64,000 bases of DNA. Origin: Bryum argenteum (lineage: Eukaryota > Streptophyta > Bryopsida > Bryales > Bryaceae). A program made the translations under genes and the position numbers. Of the stretch, positions 49,401 through 61,500 are shown piece after piece (positions within the stretch are counted from its first letter, which is position 1; each line of letters begins with the position of its first letter). Under the pieces are notes generated by a model that was given only the letters and a program-made list of their open reading frames with translations, did no database searches and had not been told where the DNA came from. Location of the stretch: contig CM073326.1 of NCBI GenBank assembly GCA_037043015.1, forward strand, positions 9,122,345 to 9,186,344. Direction: 5' to 3'.

Positions 49401-49786
49401 CTATCAACTGAGTCGTAGGACTGGGCCTCGACAATCACAGACAACCGCCGATTGCGTCCTCTGCGAAACTACGATACAAGCTTGTTTCGGAATGCAGGTA
49501 ATCTCATTCGAATTCAACATTCATCGGCTCGAAGGAGAGGCTGATTCACATCCCACATGACAGTGAGTTCCGGAGCAAACAAACACTTCCGACAGCGCAT
49601 CTACGAACTACACTCGGCACGCATTACTCAATTCACCAGACACACCGAATCAGTTCAGCGATCTCTAACTATAACAAGCCGCGGCATCAACTACGTTAAC
49701 TGGTCGTCAGTGCAAGACCGCCATTCCTTCGGAGCAAACAACCAGTAACATAATCGCTCAGATTCACTGGGCCTCGACCTCACAGA

Positions 49787-50400
49787 ATGAACTGGACTAG
49801 GGTTTCACTACAAGATACAATGACAAGGACAGTGCATCACCTCTGCTCCGTCGCCCTCCACCGCGCAATGGCCACAGCTCCTTCGGCGTCTCGTTTGGGT
49901 GGAGATTCGTCCACTTCAGTTCTGCAAAGATTTACCGCCAGCATGTTGTTGACCTCGAAACAAAGGCAGGACTTACTGCGTTGAGCACGACCTCCGACCT
50001 CTGCGTGCCTCCCTCCACGATGGTGAGCTCATCTGCTATTCTTCTCTCTATTTCTCTGATCGCAAGTTCCTCCTGCAAAAACCAATGCATCTGTTGAACA
50101 AGATAAACTGAATAGGGTTTCAGGTGCTCCTATGTCCCCTCTGGCAAGCGGCCCATCAGCCCGACCGGCATCCACTTCCAGCCGCACATCTGCCCGTCCC
50201 GGCAGCGGCGCCAGGCCGCCGGCATCACCACTGTAAACGTTACCGGTACCGGCCTGGCACCTGCACGGTCCATCACCGGCACTCGCACCACCACGATCGG
50301 TACCGGTACCAGCACAGGTCGGGCCATCTCCGACGGAGCACGGCACCGCCATCAGTGTCGGACCCGCCACCATCACATTGATTCGAAGTTACTTTTTTCC
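49787..50400. other. GC-rich segment with GGTACCGG repeats inside the MULE
   Basis: Composition rises sharply in GC, with words such as GGTACCGGTACC repeated around 50235-50320. Open frames exist on both strands (a 115-codon frame on minus at 50029-50376, an 85-codon frame on plus), but the low complexity of their products makes neither convincing. It may be the leader or promoter of the transposon genes, or captured host DNA. Confidence 0.35.
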
Positions 50401-50770
50401 TAAACTCATTCTTTGCTATGAAAATTATAAATATATAACTTCTTCCGTCATTTTACGCAGTTATTATACATTTGTTTCCTCTCCATCATGAATTATGAAG
50501 TATCATGAAAGGAAAGTTTTAATACATGCAATCGTGTATAACTTTTTTAACTATCACATGGCAAACATGTCATACTCGTTTATAATTTACCACGTACCCA
50601 TTACATTTACATCAATGACTCCTAGATTTGTATATGGATGTTCTCTATAATTCATATCACTGTCAAAACAATTTTTGCAGTACAAAATCACTATAAAATA
50701 TTTTACTAAGTCTTGCGTCCACATATATCTTGTAGCCCTTCTACGTATCCTTCAAAAAATACTATCAAAA

Positions 50771-51505
50771 CTACATCGAATTGAAGAATGAACTCTCGTT
50801 GATTGTATACTTAACCAATCCTAGGTCCTCCCAGTAAACCAGGAAGTAAGGTTTCTCAAGTACCTCCTCTAATTCTTCGGCACTTGTCTCAAATCCATCC
50901 GCTACATCATTCTCTGTCCTTTGATGAGAAGAGACCTCTGCACTGTCGACTGTAGTAGTGACTCTTTTCTCCTCAATAATTGCTGCTTCATCTCCTGATC
51001 CATCATCTTTCTCTTCCAATCCTTCCCGATGCTGAAGACAAAACATGCTCATATTAATTCATAAACATAATCGATAATATGTTGACTTCTACAAATATCC
51101 ACATATTTGTAACAACCACTAATTTCATACCTCATACTTAGAGTCAACACCACCATCGTCATCCCCGTACACAACAACATTATCGATGGCCGTCCTGAAC
51201 TGCCTTCTACCCACTTCCTCCCCATCTTCTTCAACTTCGTCCACTCCGACATACTCCGCGACACTGTCGAGGTTGAGGGTTCGCATCTTAATACTCCGTC
51301 TAAATGGCGGTAGCACATCATCGTCTATCAATATATCGTACCCGTCTGCCTCGCGATCATCGCCGCTAGAGCTTGTCCCATCCCGCTTCCGCAAAGCACT
51401 TCGCTTCAGTGCTTTAGAATTACTGAACTTCATACCACCCCTTCGCTTCTTCTTTTTCTGACCTATTTCTTTACCTCTCTCACTACCGCTAGTAGTTCCG
51501 TCCAT
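50771..51505 (-). CDS. Transposon accessory protein, 211 aa, unknown
   Basis: Two exons fit in phase: 51131-51505 and 50771-51030. The start ATG (MDGTTSGSERGKEIGQ) is at 51505; the upstream codons lack an ATG. The first half is basic (KKKKRRGGMK, then LKRSALRKRDG), compatible with nuclear entry and DNA contact. The middle is acidic (DEVEEDGEEV), and the C-terminal exon is Glu-rich before ending in PYFLVYWEDLGLVKYT. I recognise no family. Its place just upstream of the transposase and on the opposite strand recalls second proteins of autonomous Mutator elements (such as MURB), but no sequence likeness is visible. Confidence 0.5.
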
Positions 51506-51996
51506 GCACCTTGCTTGGAGATAACTTAACACACGATCGACCTTACGAGTCTAAGTTTTCACTTTGAATGAAGAGGTCGAACTACTGGATTCAACTCCAT
51601 TATATCGACTCTAAGTCTGCGGCTAATAAACCCTAATCATCCTTTGCTAACTCCATAACACGCCGCGGTTACCATGTCTGACATTCCAAAATAAGCTAAC
51701 TTTTGAACGCATCTATCATCCACCTGTACCTCTGACAATGACTGCCGCCGTCACTTTACCGTCCACACCTACTTCTCTTAATTAACCAGAGATCGGATAT
51801 TTTTAATCCTGAATATTTAATGTAACTATGTCAGTCCAGCAATTTTAAGTATTAAAAGTAATGTGCTTTCAAATCATCATGCTCAAGATTAACAGTATCG
51901 AGTATTTGTACGCTTTATTATGAGAAATTACGACTCATAGGTATTCAGTACGTATGCAAACAACCTACATCAATTTATCCTATTTGAACATTCGAA

Positions 51997-54900
51997 ATGC
52001 ACCTGAGACTCTCTTTCTCCACGCACTTGTTTATGTTGTCTTCCTCGCCGCCGTCTATCATGGCATCCTCCGCTCCCCTGCCTCACGCTCCAGACGTCAT
52101 CGCCATTAGGTCTGAAGACTTAGGTCCTCCCATTTGCATTCCTCCGGGGGTGGATGGAGTTGCAGAAGTCACTCCGTCTTGGCTAGCAATTCGTTTTGGG
52201 TTTGATGAGTCTTCTCTCTGGTTAGAGAAACATGTCTTGGATCCAAACACTACTCTTGTCCAGTACTCCGTCCTTGTCGAACCGATCGACCTAGAAAGTA
52301 ATTGTAGAATGTATAAGCTACAGCCCGGACAGTATCGACTCTACGGCTTAACAGAGTCTGTCATGAACGCCTCCACCGTCCTGCTCAATCCTCGTAGTTC
52401 TTCTACCATCTCCACAGTTGTTCCAGTACTTGCTTGTGTCAAGGTCGAACCCGGACTCGAAGTCCGAATTGATATTTCCGATTCATCGGACGATGAGAGA
52501 AAATCGTCCATCCAGTCCCGCCGACTATCATCAAGTCTGCCTCCACAATCGTCTGGTTCTTAACACAGTCTCAGAACCACCCCCGTTTCTTTTCCCGCCT
52601 CGAAAGTCGTAAAACCTAAAAACATTCTTTCCTCCCTCCGTAGACTAGGTAGCATGTCCCGAAACAAAACTATACTAAAAAAATCGATTTCCATTCCATT
52701 CGTACTCACAGCGTTTCTTTCCTGCCTCCCACTTTCAATGGTGATGTCCTATACATACTCCCTCCTGTTCTACCAACTACTACTGTTAAGGTAGCCAAAT
52801 CTATGGAGGGGATGGACAAAAGATACGACGGTCATGTGTGGACCAGGACAATGACTACTAACATCAGTAACAACCTCGGTCTGTCATTCCGCTACTCTAA
52901 CTGTGTAGGTCATCTTCAATGCCACAATAAGAACTGCGGCTTTTTGCTTCGACCTGACCGCAGAGCACAAGTGAATGAGGTGGAGTTCGAGGGCTTCACC
53001 AAGGACCCCTTCTCTGTCGGCCACGCGTCTCCTCCTTCTTCAACACTAGTCTGTAAGATCTGCAAAGAACCTCCCGTTTGTGTTGCTCTATGTCCTTCTA
53101 AAATATTTTACGTATTCGGAGAGGAGAGTCAAGAGCGGGCGTGTGTGCATATCGGTACCCACGAACATCCTGTCAAGGTCGGAGACTATAGGTGTGCACG
53201 TAAAATAATTGATGAGTTGATAGAGGAGCACGTAGAACGTAACCCACAAGCTACCACGTCCAAAATAGTCATGGAGGCAAGCAAAGACTTACTCGGAAAC
53301 TTACTTCTCCGAGAAGAAGGTGACCCTGTAACCTCCAAGCTCACCCTTCAGGAGTTAGAACCTATCTTCGATCAGTGTAAGGAGCTGAACTCTCCAAGCG
53401 TCAGGAATCGTATTACCACTTTTAAGCACTTGCGCAGATACGGTGTTCTTGATGGAATCACCAAGCTTCGAGGCCTCAGCAACTGGGCTTACATCCAACG
53501 TAACCAGTTCCCGGGCCAAGGAGATGAAAGTGACAAAGTGTTCATTTTCAAGATATCCGAGGTCGGCCCCGGAAGCGGTGTTGACCTTGTTCGCCGTATG
53601 CAGCCCCGAGGCGACCTGTCCCACGTGTGGATGATGTTCGACCACGTCAAGCGTGTTAAGAACTGGACTACCATGGCGTGCCACGTTTATGACTCAAAAA
53701 TCTGCCGCATTCTAACTATTGCATGCTGTGATTTCCAATCTGAAGACGGAGAAGCTCAAATCGTCTTCTGGAAAAACCTAAACCACGTTATGGGCAGGAA
53801 CGGAGTGGAAGCGCCGCAGTTTCAAGGGTTCATGGCCGATAGTGCGCAAGCCAACTGGAACGCTGTGCGGATCATTTACGGCTCCGGAGACTCTAAAGAG
53901 CCCATGGAAGGCCGCGTGCGGACTTGCTACTTCCACTGGACGCAATCCCTAGAGAAACACACCAAGCAATACATCGTGCACGAGCTACAAGATCAACATC
54001 GACACCTCTGTAAGCAATACAAAGATGCACGCACCATGGCTGAGGCGGAGACAAGATACTGGGCGATCCGAGCGTGGTGGGCATCGGCGCATGCCACCTC
54101 TGAACTTGGATTAGGTCACCTTGAACATTGGCTTGCATTCTGGCACTTCCGATATAGGCAATGGGGTGGCTTCATGGAATTGGTGAGTCCACAGCCACCG
54201 TAGCAATCATGTACATGTGCATTTAGGTATAGTAAATCCGTAAAAAAAATTTACTTTTTACTAGATAATATTATATTTTTTTGAACTTTTACACTACCAA
54301 ATTTGTTTTTGAAAAATATTTTATAAGATCAAACTTGCGGCGCCGCAAGTTTAAATCGCTCTTGATAACGTGATGAACTTATTCTGTTAATAAGTGAACT
54401 GTCTTTGCACCTGGCAGGAAAATAAATATTCAACAGCGGAGCTGGCCGAGATGCCATCATGTAACCTTGCGGAATCTATCCATAACAAATGGTTGCAAGC
54501 GTCCGGCAACAAGGGTGGGGACTTGTACGTTGCAGCTGTAGATGATTATGTTCGTGCTTTCCTCCAAGTAGTAGGTTACCACGACTTCAACGGAGGTGGC
54601 AAGGGTGGTAGTGGACCAACATCTGAAGAACTGTTACTTCGTGTTGCCCATAAAGCTCAACGAACCGGCGATCCATCAGGCCTCACAAAGGCAGTTTCTG
54701 ACTATCCAGGAGCTGAAAAGATTTATACCCGCGACGCCCACCTTGAGGAGGCCGAGGTGTTCGGATCCAAGAAACGTAAGGCTAATGTTCCAATTGGAGC
54801 TGATGATGAAACGCACAGACCTGACACCGTGAGCTACTCACGTCCTCGAATTGGGAGAAGGGTTACCCGAGCTTGTACTGAAAATTTGAGTACTATCCAT

Positions 54901-55853
54901 GAAGAGGATGAAGTTGAGGAGCTACCGACAATGCCATCCACTTTTGCTGGACCTAGTATTGAACGTGTGACTGCTGTTCAGGAGACTAAAGTAGACGAGA
55001 GGTTGTGGCACATTGCCCGTTTGAGGGAGAATTCTGCCAAGGCTTGTTGGGGTATCATGCGAAAGAGTAAAAAAAGATGTGACTCACGAATTATTCAGAA
55101 GGGGAAGGCGACCGCAGCTCCAACTTACACCGGAGTATGGCAACGCCCTCAAGAGGGGCCAAGAAAAATTGATCAGTTCTTTTTTTGTGCGGATGATATT
55201 GACAGGTGTGTGAAGGGTCATCGTCGCAAGTGGATTGAGCCATTCTCTCTAAGTCAGGACAGACCCCCTATTCCTTCAATATGGCCTGTTAAGAGACTAA
55301 CCTTACACGTGATGAGATGGAGGCGTTAGAGAATGCGGGCTTTCGACTACCACAAAAAGAACAGCTTCCTACGAACCGCACTTTCAATAATGTCGCCCCA
55401 CCAAGAGACTTGTCCCATATTCCAGTCCCGGAGAAGCCTGACGTGTTCCCTAGGTCAAGAAGATCGAAGAACATGAAACGCATTCCAGCTATGACTTCAA
55501 AGCACATGAAGAATATTGAGTCTGCCACCTCAATGCAGGCCAAAATTCTGAAGGTGACCATGATCCCGCAGCCTGGTTTTGGGTGTATCGTAGACTTGGA
55601 GTCGGATTCGGATGCAGTTTATAGACTTTCAATTAGTAAATTCCCGGATTGCTCATGCCCAGTGTTCAAGAAAACAATTTCTGCGTTAGGACGGAGAGAT
55701 CCATATCGACCGTGCAAGCACCTATACTTCATCACGGTATTGGTTTGCAAATTTGATCCGGATGCTGACCTCTTCATCCACGCGGCCACTCTTAGTTTCA
55801 ACGAGGTGAAGAAGATTCTGGAGAGAGGAATCCTAGACCATGCTACAGATTAG
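51997..55853 (+). CDS. MULE transposase with Cys/His zinc module, DDE core and SWIM finger
   Basis: Coding blocks: 51997-52563 (188 codons, with RFGFDESSLWLEK), about 52712-54182, 54418 to about 55300 and about 55300-55853. The exon end at 54182 (TTG then GTGAGT) and the start at 54418 (GCAG then GAA) join in phase. The second block opens with LPPTFNGDVLYILPPVLP and GMDKRYDGHVWTRT, then a C-x3-H-x2-C-x4-C module like WRKY-GCM/FLYWCH fingers. The DDE core follows: MMFDHV (first Asp, about 53641), FMADSAQANW (second, about 53837), CYFHWTQ, then helices with HLEHW. The last block has a SWIM finger: C-S-C (55650-55658) and C-K-H (55712-55720). The first junction is unresolved, and the third and fourth blocks overlap in different frames near 55317-55329, so a small unseen intron or one frameshift is present. 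Confidence 0.75.
54331..54352. promoter_or_regulatory. Perfect 22-bp palindrome in a transposase intron, sharing the iteron core
   Basis: Centre CTTGCGGCGCCGCAAG with AAA and TTT at the outer ends (one A and one T of each lie beyond the quoted 16 bases). Its right half, GGCGCCGCAAGTT, equals the core of several iterons (for example near 46.82 kb). It lies in the intron 54183-54417. Confidence 0.7.
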
Positions 55854-56271
55854 TTTGGATTAAATCTCCGCATCTACATATGCTATATGTTAGTCTTATG
55901 AGTGGGTGCTCCACATTGTATGTGATATTGTTTCACAACTTATTAAAAATAATTATATCAGTACCTACATGTACAACAAACCTTGCCAATTTGTCTAACT
56001 TGGAGTACTATTCACTTAGAAATATTACCTTGGGAACGTCTTGTAATTTTCAAATTGTGATTTACTGTCGAGTTTTGTAGCTCAAGTCCAACCAAATTCA
56101 GAGAATGTAAGCCTTATTTCCACGGGTTTGGGTCAATAAATCGACGGTAATAAGTCAAGAATATTCGAATATTCCTGAGAATATTCGAAAATGATTCCGT
56201 AATACCAAAAATTTATCTATTTTTAGATTTTTTTGCTAAAAATACAAACTCGGTCCTAAAAATTTGAAAAC

Positions 56272-56305
56272 TTACCGCTCACCGCTCACCGCTCAACGCT
56301 CACAC
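56272..56305 (-). repeat. Right terminal inverted repeat of the MULE
   Basis: Exact reverse complement of 40530-40563. The inner flank then diverges (AAGTTTTC versus AAAGTTTG). Confidence 0.9.
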
Positions 56306-56318
56306 GGTAGCAACGTCC

Positions 56319-56328
56319 GCCACATATG
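56319..56328 (+). repeat. Right copy of 10-bp target-site duplication
   Basis: GCCACATATG, matching 40507-40516. Confidence 0.8.
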
Positions 56329-58620
56329 TATTGTGAAATTTGTAATCTAGCAAGTTACTATAAAAATAGTAAAATAATCAAAGAGTTTCTATAATTAGGT
56401 TCTTTTGTAATTTTTGGTGATTGGTAATTTTTGGGGGCCACTAATACTTTAAATTTAAATATCTCAAGACCCGTCAACCCATTTTGCAATATGATTGTTT
56501 TCCACAACTCATACAAGAAAACCTCCTTCCAACAACATCTCATGGGGCCCTATCTAACCACCAGTCGTTCATATTATGATGCCACAAAACAAAACCATAA
56601 CAGTAGTAGCTGCCTTAAATAATAGATAACACCATATGTTGAATTTGATCATATGGATGACAACACAAAATTTTGAAGAACACTATCTTCTTTGATCCAC
56701 ATTATGTTTTTGACAAAACTTGTCGGGTTAATCTCCAAACGAAGTTGTTTATTTTGTGATAAAAGTCTCATTCCGATCTAAGATGTTATAAATTTATGGC
56801 ATGAAATCTTGTGACAGTTTCCTTAATTATTGCTTTTTGAAAAGGTGAGATACCTTCTACTATTCCAATCTCTTATTTTGAATCAAGATTTCTTTTCATG
56901 TTCTTTTTTTACACAAATGTGATGTTAAATTGATTTCCAACAACTTTCTAGTTGGAGGTTTTTGATCCAATACTTTGGTATTAGGTTTGGAATGATGTTT
57001 CTACACGATGAAAAAAGTGGAAAAATGGATCATTTTTTAGAAGTTTTATATCCTTCATCTGTCCTTGGAGTTCAACTATGTTTCTCAAAATTGATCCAAA
57101 TTAGAGTCTAGTTCAAGTGGTCGAAATCTAGAGCCAATTAAAGTTGTTATGAGGGTAAAGCATAGATTTGATTACAAGGGATCAAGTTTTAATAGTAAAC
57201 TTTTCCCTTTGTAAACATTTTGGCAGTTTTCACCATTGCAAGGCTAATATTTGACCCAAGAAACTTTATGCTCATTATATTTTGGTCTAAGGTTGTTGTT
57301 GTAAGATAAATGCGAACAACTTCTCAATTTGTGAGTTTTTGATATTGCGATAGTTTTGTTGATAGTATCTCAAGTCAAATTGAGAATAATAACGTCTTGC
57401 AGTCTGTTAAGAGTACTAACATGTTATGATCTTGCAATCTATGCGGCATCATGGCTCAACTTTTGGTCCACATGGTTTACTACAAGTCTATCACAAGGTT
57501 GTGCAATAGCGATCTAAAGAGCTTGCCTTCATTTTCATCATCATTAATCCGTGAGGGCTAGAGGCAAGCCCTAGAGGGCTTTTTTCCAACAAAATCTGCT
57601 TTGTCGCTCTCATTGTACTCAACTTCTCACTTTTATTTTGATGTCAAACTCATCACCTTCTTATGATGCATTCAAAAACTGAGATTTCACAATTCATAGT
57701 ACAATTTGTATGAATAGTTTTTCTGTTTTGAAAGGATTGTAGTAGGATGTTGCAAGCTCATCATTGATTGTTTCATTCATGATGCCCAAGCTTAAAAAGT
57801 GCACAATTCCTGATACCCAACTCCAAAAGATGTTGTGATCCAATTTTAGGCTACCCGTTTCAGACTCCATGGGCGCTTAAATGTTCGAAATCCAACATAT
57901 TCCACCAAATATTCCTCTTGAAACTCTTCATCTTCTACAGGTTCCACAACACTACATCTTCCTTTTGAAATTTCTTCATCTACTTCTCTCAAAACCGCAC
58001 GAGGGACTCTTCCGAGGCAAGTACGAAGAAGAAGACGAACGATGACTCCACCATGCACGCCACCGACACCGGATGCTTCTTCGGAGTAACCTTCTTCCAT
58101 GATCCGATGTTTCTCCAAACAATCAGCACCGATTAAGGCCCGCCTGCCACCACACGAAGAGCCCATAAATTGCGCCACATCAGGAATTCCATGTGTCTGC
58201 ATGCCATATCGCCACCACAAACTTCACACGAACTTGCCGATCTGTCTGTCTACACGCGCTTTTACGAAACTTACCAACTCCGCAGTAGAGGAATTTGTCA
58301 AATTAACTAAGGATTTGATCTTTGAAGGATTTTAAGGCAAAGCAAAGCAGGCAAAAGTACTTGCATTTCTTTTGGAATATAATATTGGGTGGGGGATAAA
58401 GAAACAAGTGACTGCACACAACATGTGCTCGTGTGCCATGGACCTGGTTGTTTCCCTCCCCGGATGTTCTTGGACATAGCATCGTTTCTTGGAGAAGAAG
58501 GGAGAGAAATTGCACATGCTTTTGAGATATGAGCTTTTCATACTTTTTTGTGTCATTTTTAGCTTGGTATTTTGTTAATATTTTCTTTAGAGAAGTTGGT
58601 GGACACATTGGTGAAGTTTC

Positions 58621-58745
58621 TAGAGCAAAGTAGGTGGACATTTTGTTAAGATTACAATTAGAGCAAAGTAGGTGGACATTTTGTCAAGATTACAACTAGA
58701 GCAAAGTAGGTGGACATTTTGTTGAGATAACTAGAGTAAAGATAG
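58621..58745 (+). repeat. 38-bp tandem repeat, about 3.3 copies
   Basis: TAGAGCAAAGTAGGTGGAC begins copies at 58621, 58659 and 58697, with a partial copy at 58732. A weaker relative (GAAGTTGGTGGACA) precedes it at about 58591. Confidence 0.9.
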
Positions 58746-59252
58746 GAAGGTCTTTTTGAAAATTCTAGGCTGAAGTAGGTGAGATGTAAATTCTATAGGT
58801 TTCTTGCAAAAAAAACAGAGAGAGGATTTATTGTGTTTTTTTTTTAAAATAAGTAATTTGTTTACCGGTATTGAATGGTGGATGTATAGTATTTTGACTA
58901 AGTTATACATGTCAAGACACTAATTATAGTTGGAATAAAGTACGATGCAATTTATTGTTGTAGCCTTTCAATGGTTGTTAGAGTAATTTAACTAAGGGAA
59001 ATTTGTTTACTTGATGGATTTTATCCTTCTTTATATTCTTTCAGCTAAAAATGTAAACACCTAGAGCTTTATAGGTTGGAACTAGCATAGCATGTACCAT
59101 GTGGAGGGTTGGAGCAGTGCCACTAGCTCTCTAATTTCCTCTTTGAGATCGTAATACTCCAAGTTGAATTTTTTATTGCACTTCAAGGAAAAAAATTCTA
59201 ATGCCGATTGTGCTTGCAGTAAGCATGCGTACAGTTATGAGACACAAATTAA

Positions 59253-59679
59253 CCCTTAAGCGCCCACAGTGTCGTTTTTCGACATTCTGGATGCGAGGCT
59301 CCGTCTTTGGTGCACAGCCTTGCTTTCATCCCATTGATTTTTCATCCGCCATTTTTTTTGCCCAACTCCTCGGCGGATTTACTCTACTCCCTCCTTGGGT
59401 ACGTAGTAAAAACCTTGATCCTCAATTTGTGAGAGTGGGCGAAAGAGATTTTTCATGAAAGTTTTGGTGGTGTGAACTTCACCCCTTTTTTGCATGGATC
59501 TTGAAATCCATAGCTACAAATGGCATGCAACTTGGCAGTGATACTAATTGCCATGATCCAAAGAAGATCCTATGGTTGGATTTTCCATTCTCATCTTTTA
59601 TTTGTTTTTACTCAATTTTGAAAAACTCAGCGTTATTACCAACTTTTAGGAGCTTTACCCCCCCTTGGCCGTTTAGGGG
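59253..59679. mobile_element. piggyBac-like MITE, TTAA-flanked, 427 bp
   Basis: Begins CCCTTAAGCGCCC and ends GGCCGTTTAGGGG (complement CCCCTAAACGGCC), with TTAA on both sides (59249-59252 and 59680-59683). The subterminal AGTGTCGTTTTTCGACA forms a small hairpin (TGTCG, TTTTT, CGACA). It is related to the 29012 fragment and shares end architecture with 39184-39443. Non-coding. Confidence 0.8.
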
Positions 59680-61500
59680 TTAACATTTACCATGCGGAGG
59701 CTTAGGGCATTTTACCGGCTTTGTTGATCCCTCTTTACGACTATAAGTTCTTCCAATTGCAAGTTTTACTATTACACTTCCTTGAGAAATTTCTTATGGT
59801 ACTTGTCCTTGTAATGTGCACAACGAGAGACACAAGTTGATGTTAGAAAAACAAAAACAAGAAGTCAACAATGCAACAACTAGAGTTGTAGAAGGTGGAT
59901 GGAGGACGTGCTAGAAATTTGTTTTACAACAAAGTATGATTTATGGTTTATGAATTAATTAAACCCTAATGCTCCAAAGGGCCATAACTTGGCTGTTTTT
60001 GAGCTCTCAGTTACGAAATGTAGATAGAATGAAGTTGAAACCACTTGCAAATCGTAGAGTTTTTCCATACCTTTCCGAAAAATCATCTCATGCTTTAAAA
60101 TTTCCCATACTTTAGGAGATAATCATAGTCAAAGGCTAAAAACACTATTTGAAACCTGCCCAAATCTACCCAAACTGCAGAGTGGGCTCACTATCCTTAA
60201 AATCTGCCCAAAATCAATTAGAACATAGTGACTTCAAAAATTCACCAAAAACTAAGATTTTCAATTTTTGTACTTTGTAAGGTAGTCTCTAAGGCATGAT
60301 CTTACCGCGTGGATTTTCAATTCAATACTTATTCTCATTCAGTTTTTATCGTCAAAGATTAGCCTTTGTATTCAAATCTCTGCATACCTTCTATAGGTTT
60401 CATAGGTCCCACTTAGCAATAAGGGTTTGAAGAGCCCCAATTCAGATTTACTCTTAAAATTAGTTTTTTTTTTGGCTCACAAAACACTTGAAACCCAGTT
60501 TGCAACTAAACCCTAAACCACTTTTCATTGTAAACAATTGCGGCTCCCTTTCTTGAGAATCAACAAAGAATACCATGTTGGGCGTGCAATGGAAGGTCCA
60601 GAAAAAGGCTACTGTACAAAGAAACTTCTCTTATCCAATCCCCTTTAGAGTGATTTATCATCCATGAATCCAAAAATTGCAGACAGTACGTGTTCCAACC
60701 ACATTGGGCGGATGACTTTTATCCAGAATGTGCCCATGATTTGACCAGTTTTGCTTTTTTGAAAGGTACCTTAATGCGTCTTGTAAGGGGGTTCATGGAC
60801 ATATTCATAGCTACTTTGGAACCTGAAGCAACGGACCCCCTTCTCCAGTATAAAAACCCCTTTTTTTAATAAAGTATACTAGTAATAAAGTATATTTCAT
60901 TGTGTCTGAGCTTATCATTTAACCTCTTTATGTGGAGACGAATAAATACATAACGTGTGAGGCAAGTAACAAACAATTTCAACAAAATAATCAATATTAT
61001 TATTACCATAACTTTATTTTATGAGTGGTTTTCTCCAATAAAGAAACAACATGTTTAGAGAATAATCTATAATTTTATGTTATATCAAAATGTTGGATCT
61101 TGTAGACGAGCACTTAATAGACATTTAGGTAATGTCTGTAGATAGATAGAAACTCTCGTCCCTCTTTGAGGAGCCAGCGTGAATGAAGTGTCACTTCGTA
61201 ATGTTGATATCCCCAGGTAATGTCTGTATGTATGACGTGATATGCTTCCCCAACACAATCAAAGGAGCGTAGCCCATAGGTGTATGTGAATTATATAATT
61301 GAATCATATCAAGTCCTTTGTTGTTAGAGGAAAGTCTCGCTCGATCCTTACTCTATCTATGTTAATGAAACCAAGAGGTTTGATTATGTTCTCAACGGCC
61401 GTTTGGAGGTCTTATTGCTGTGGATATAGGATTTTGAACTTTAGAGAAGATGTGCAATCCAAAAACAAGAGTTTTGCATAAGTAGTAGGACCAGCAGACT

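Larger units (their letters stand above)
40517..56318. mobile_element. 15.8-kb Mutator-like (MULE) DNA transposon carrying a ParB/methylase-like gene
   Basis: Ends are set by a 10-bp direct repeat (GCCACATATG) immediately outside both termini and by inverted repeats: 34 bp are identical (40530-40563 and 56272-56305), each preceded by 13 less similar bases beginning GG. Parts from left to right: left arm; ParB/methylase-like gene (-, 41417-45629); tandem iteron array (45.8-49.4 kb); GC-rich segment (49.8-50.4 kb); two-exon 211-aa gene (-, 50771-51505); transposase gene (+, 51997-55853); right arm. The WRKY-GCM/FLYWCH-like zinc module, DDE core and SWIM finger of the transposase support the MULE assignment. 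Perfect flanking duplication and fully open genes argue for a fairly recent insertion. Its size and second gene set are unusual for MULEs. Confidence 0.8.

Noticed and set aside
40517-56318. Assignment to the KDZ (Kyakuja-Dileera-Zisupton) superfamily, because those can carry DNA-modifying genes
   Set aside because: The transposase has a WRKY-GCM/FLYWCH-like module, a MULE-like DDE block and a C-terminal SWIM finger, and the target duplication is 10 bp; this fits MULE better.
57846-58220. 124-codon minus-strand ORF as a gene
   Set aside because: No family signature, no ATG-anchored exon structure and no neighbouring exons found; kept only as an unexplained GC-richer patch.
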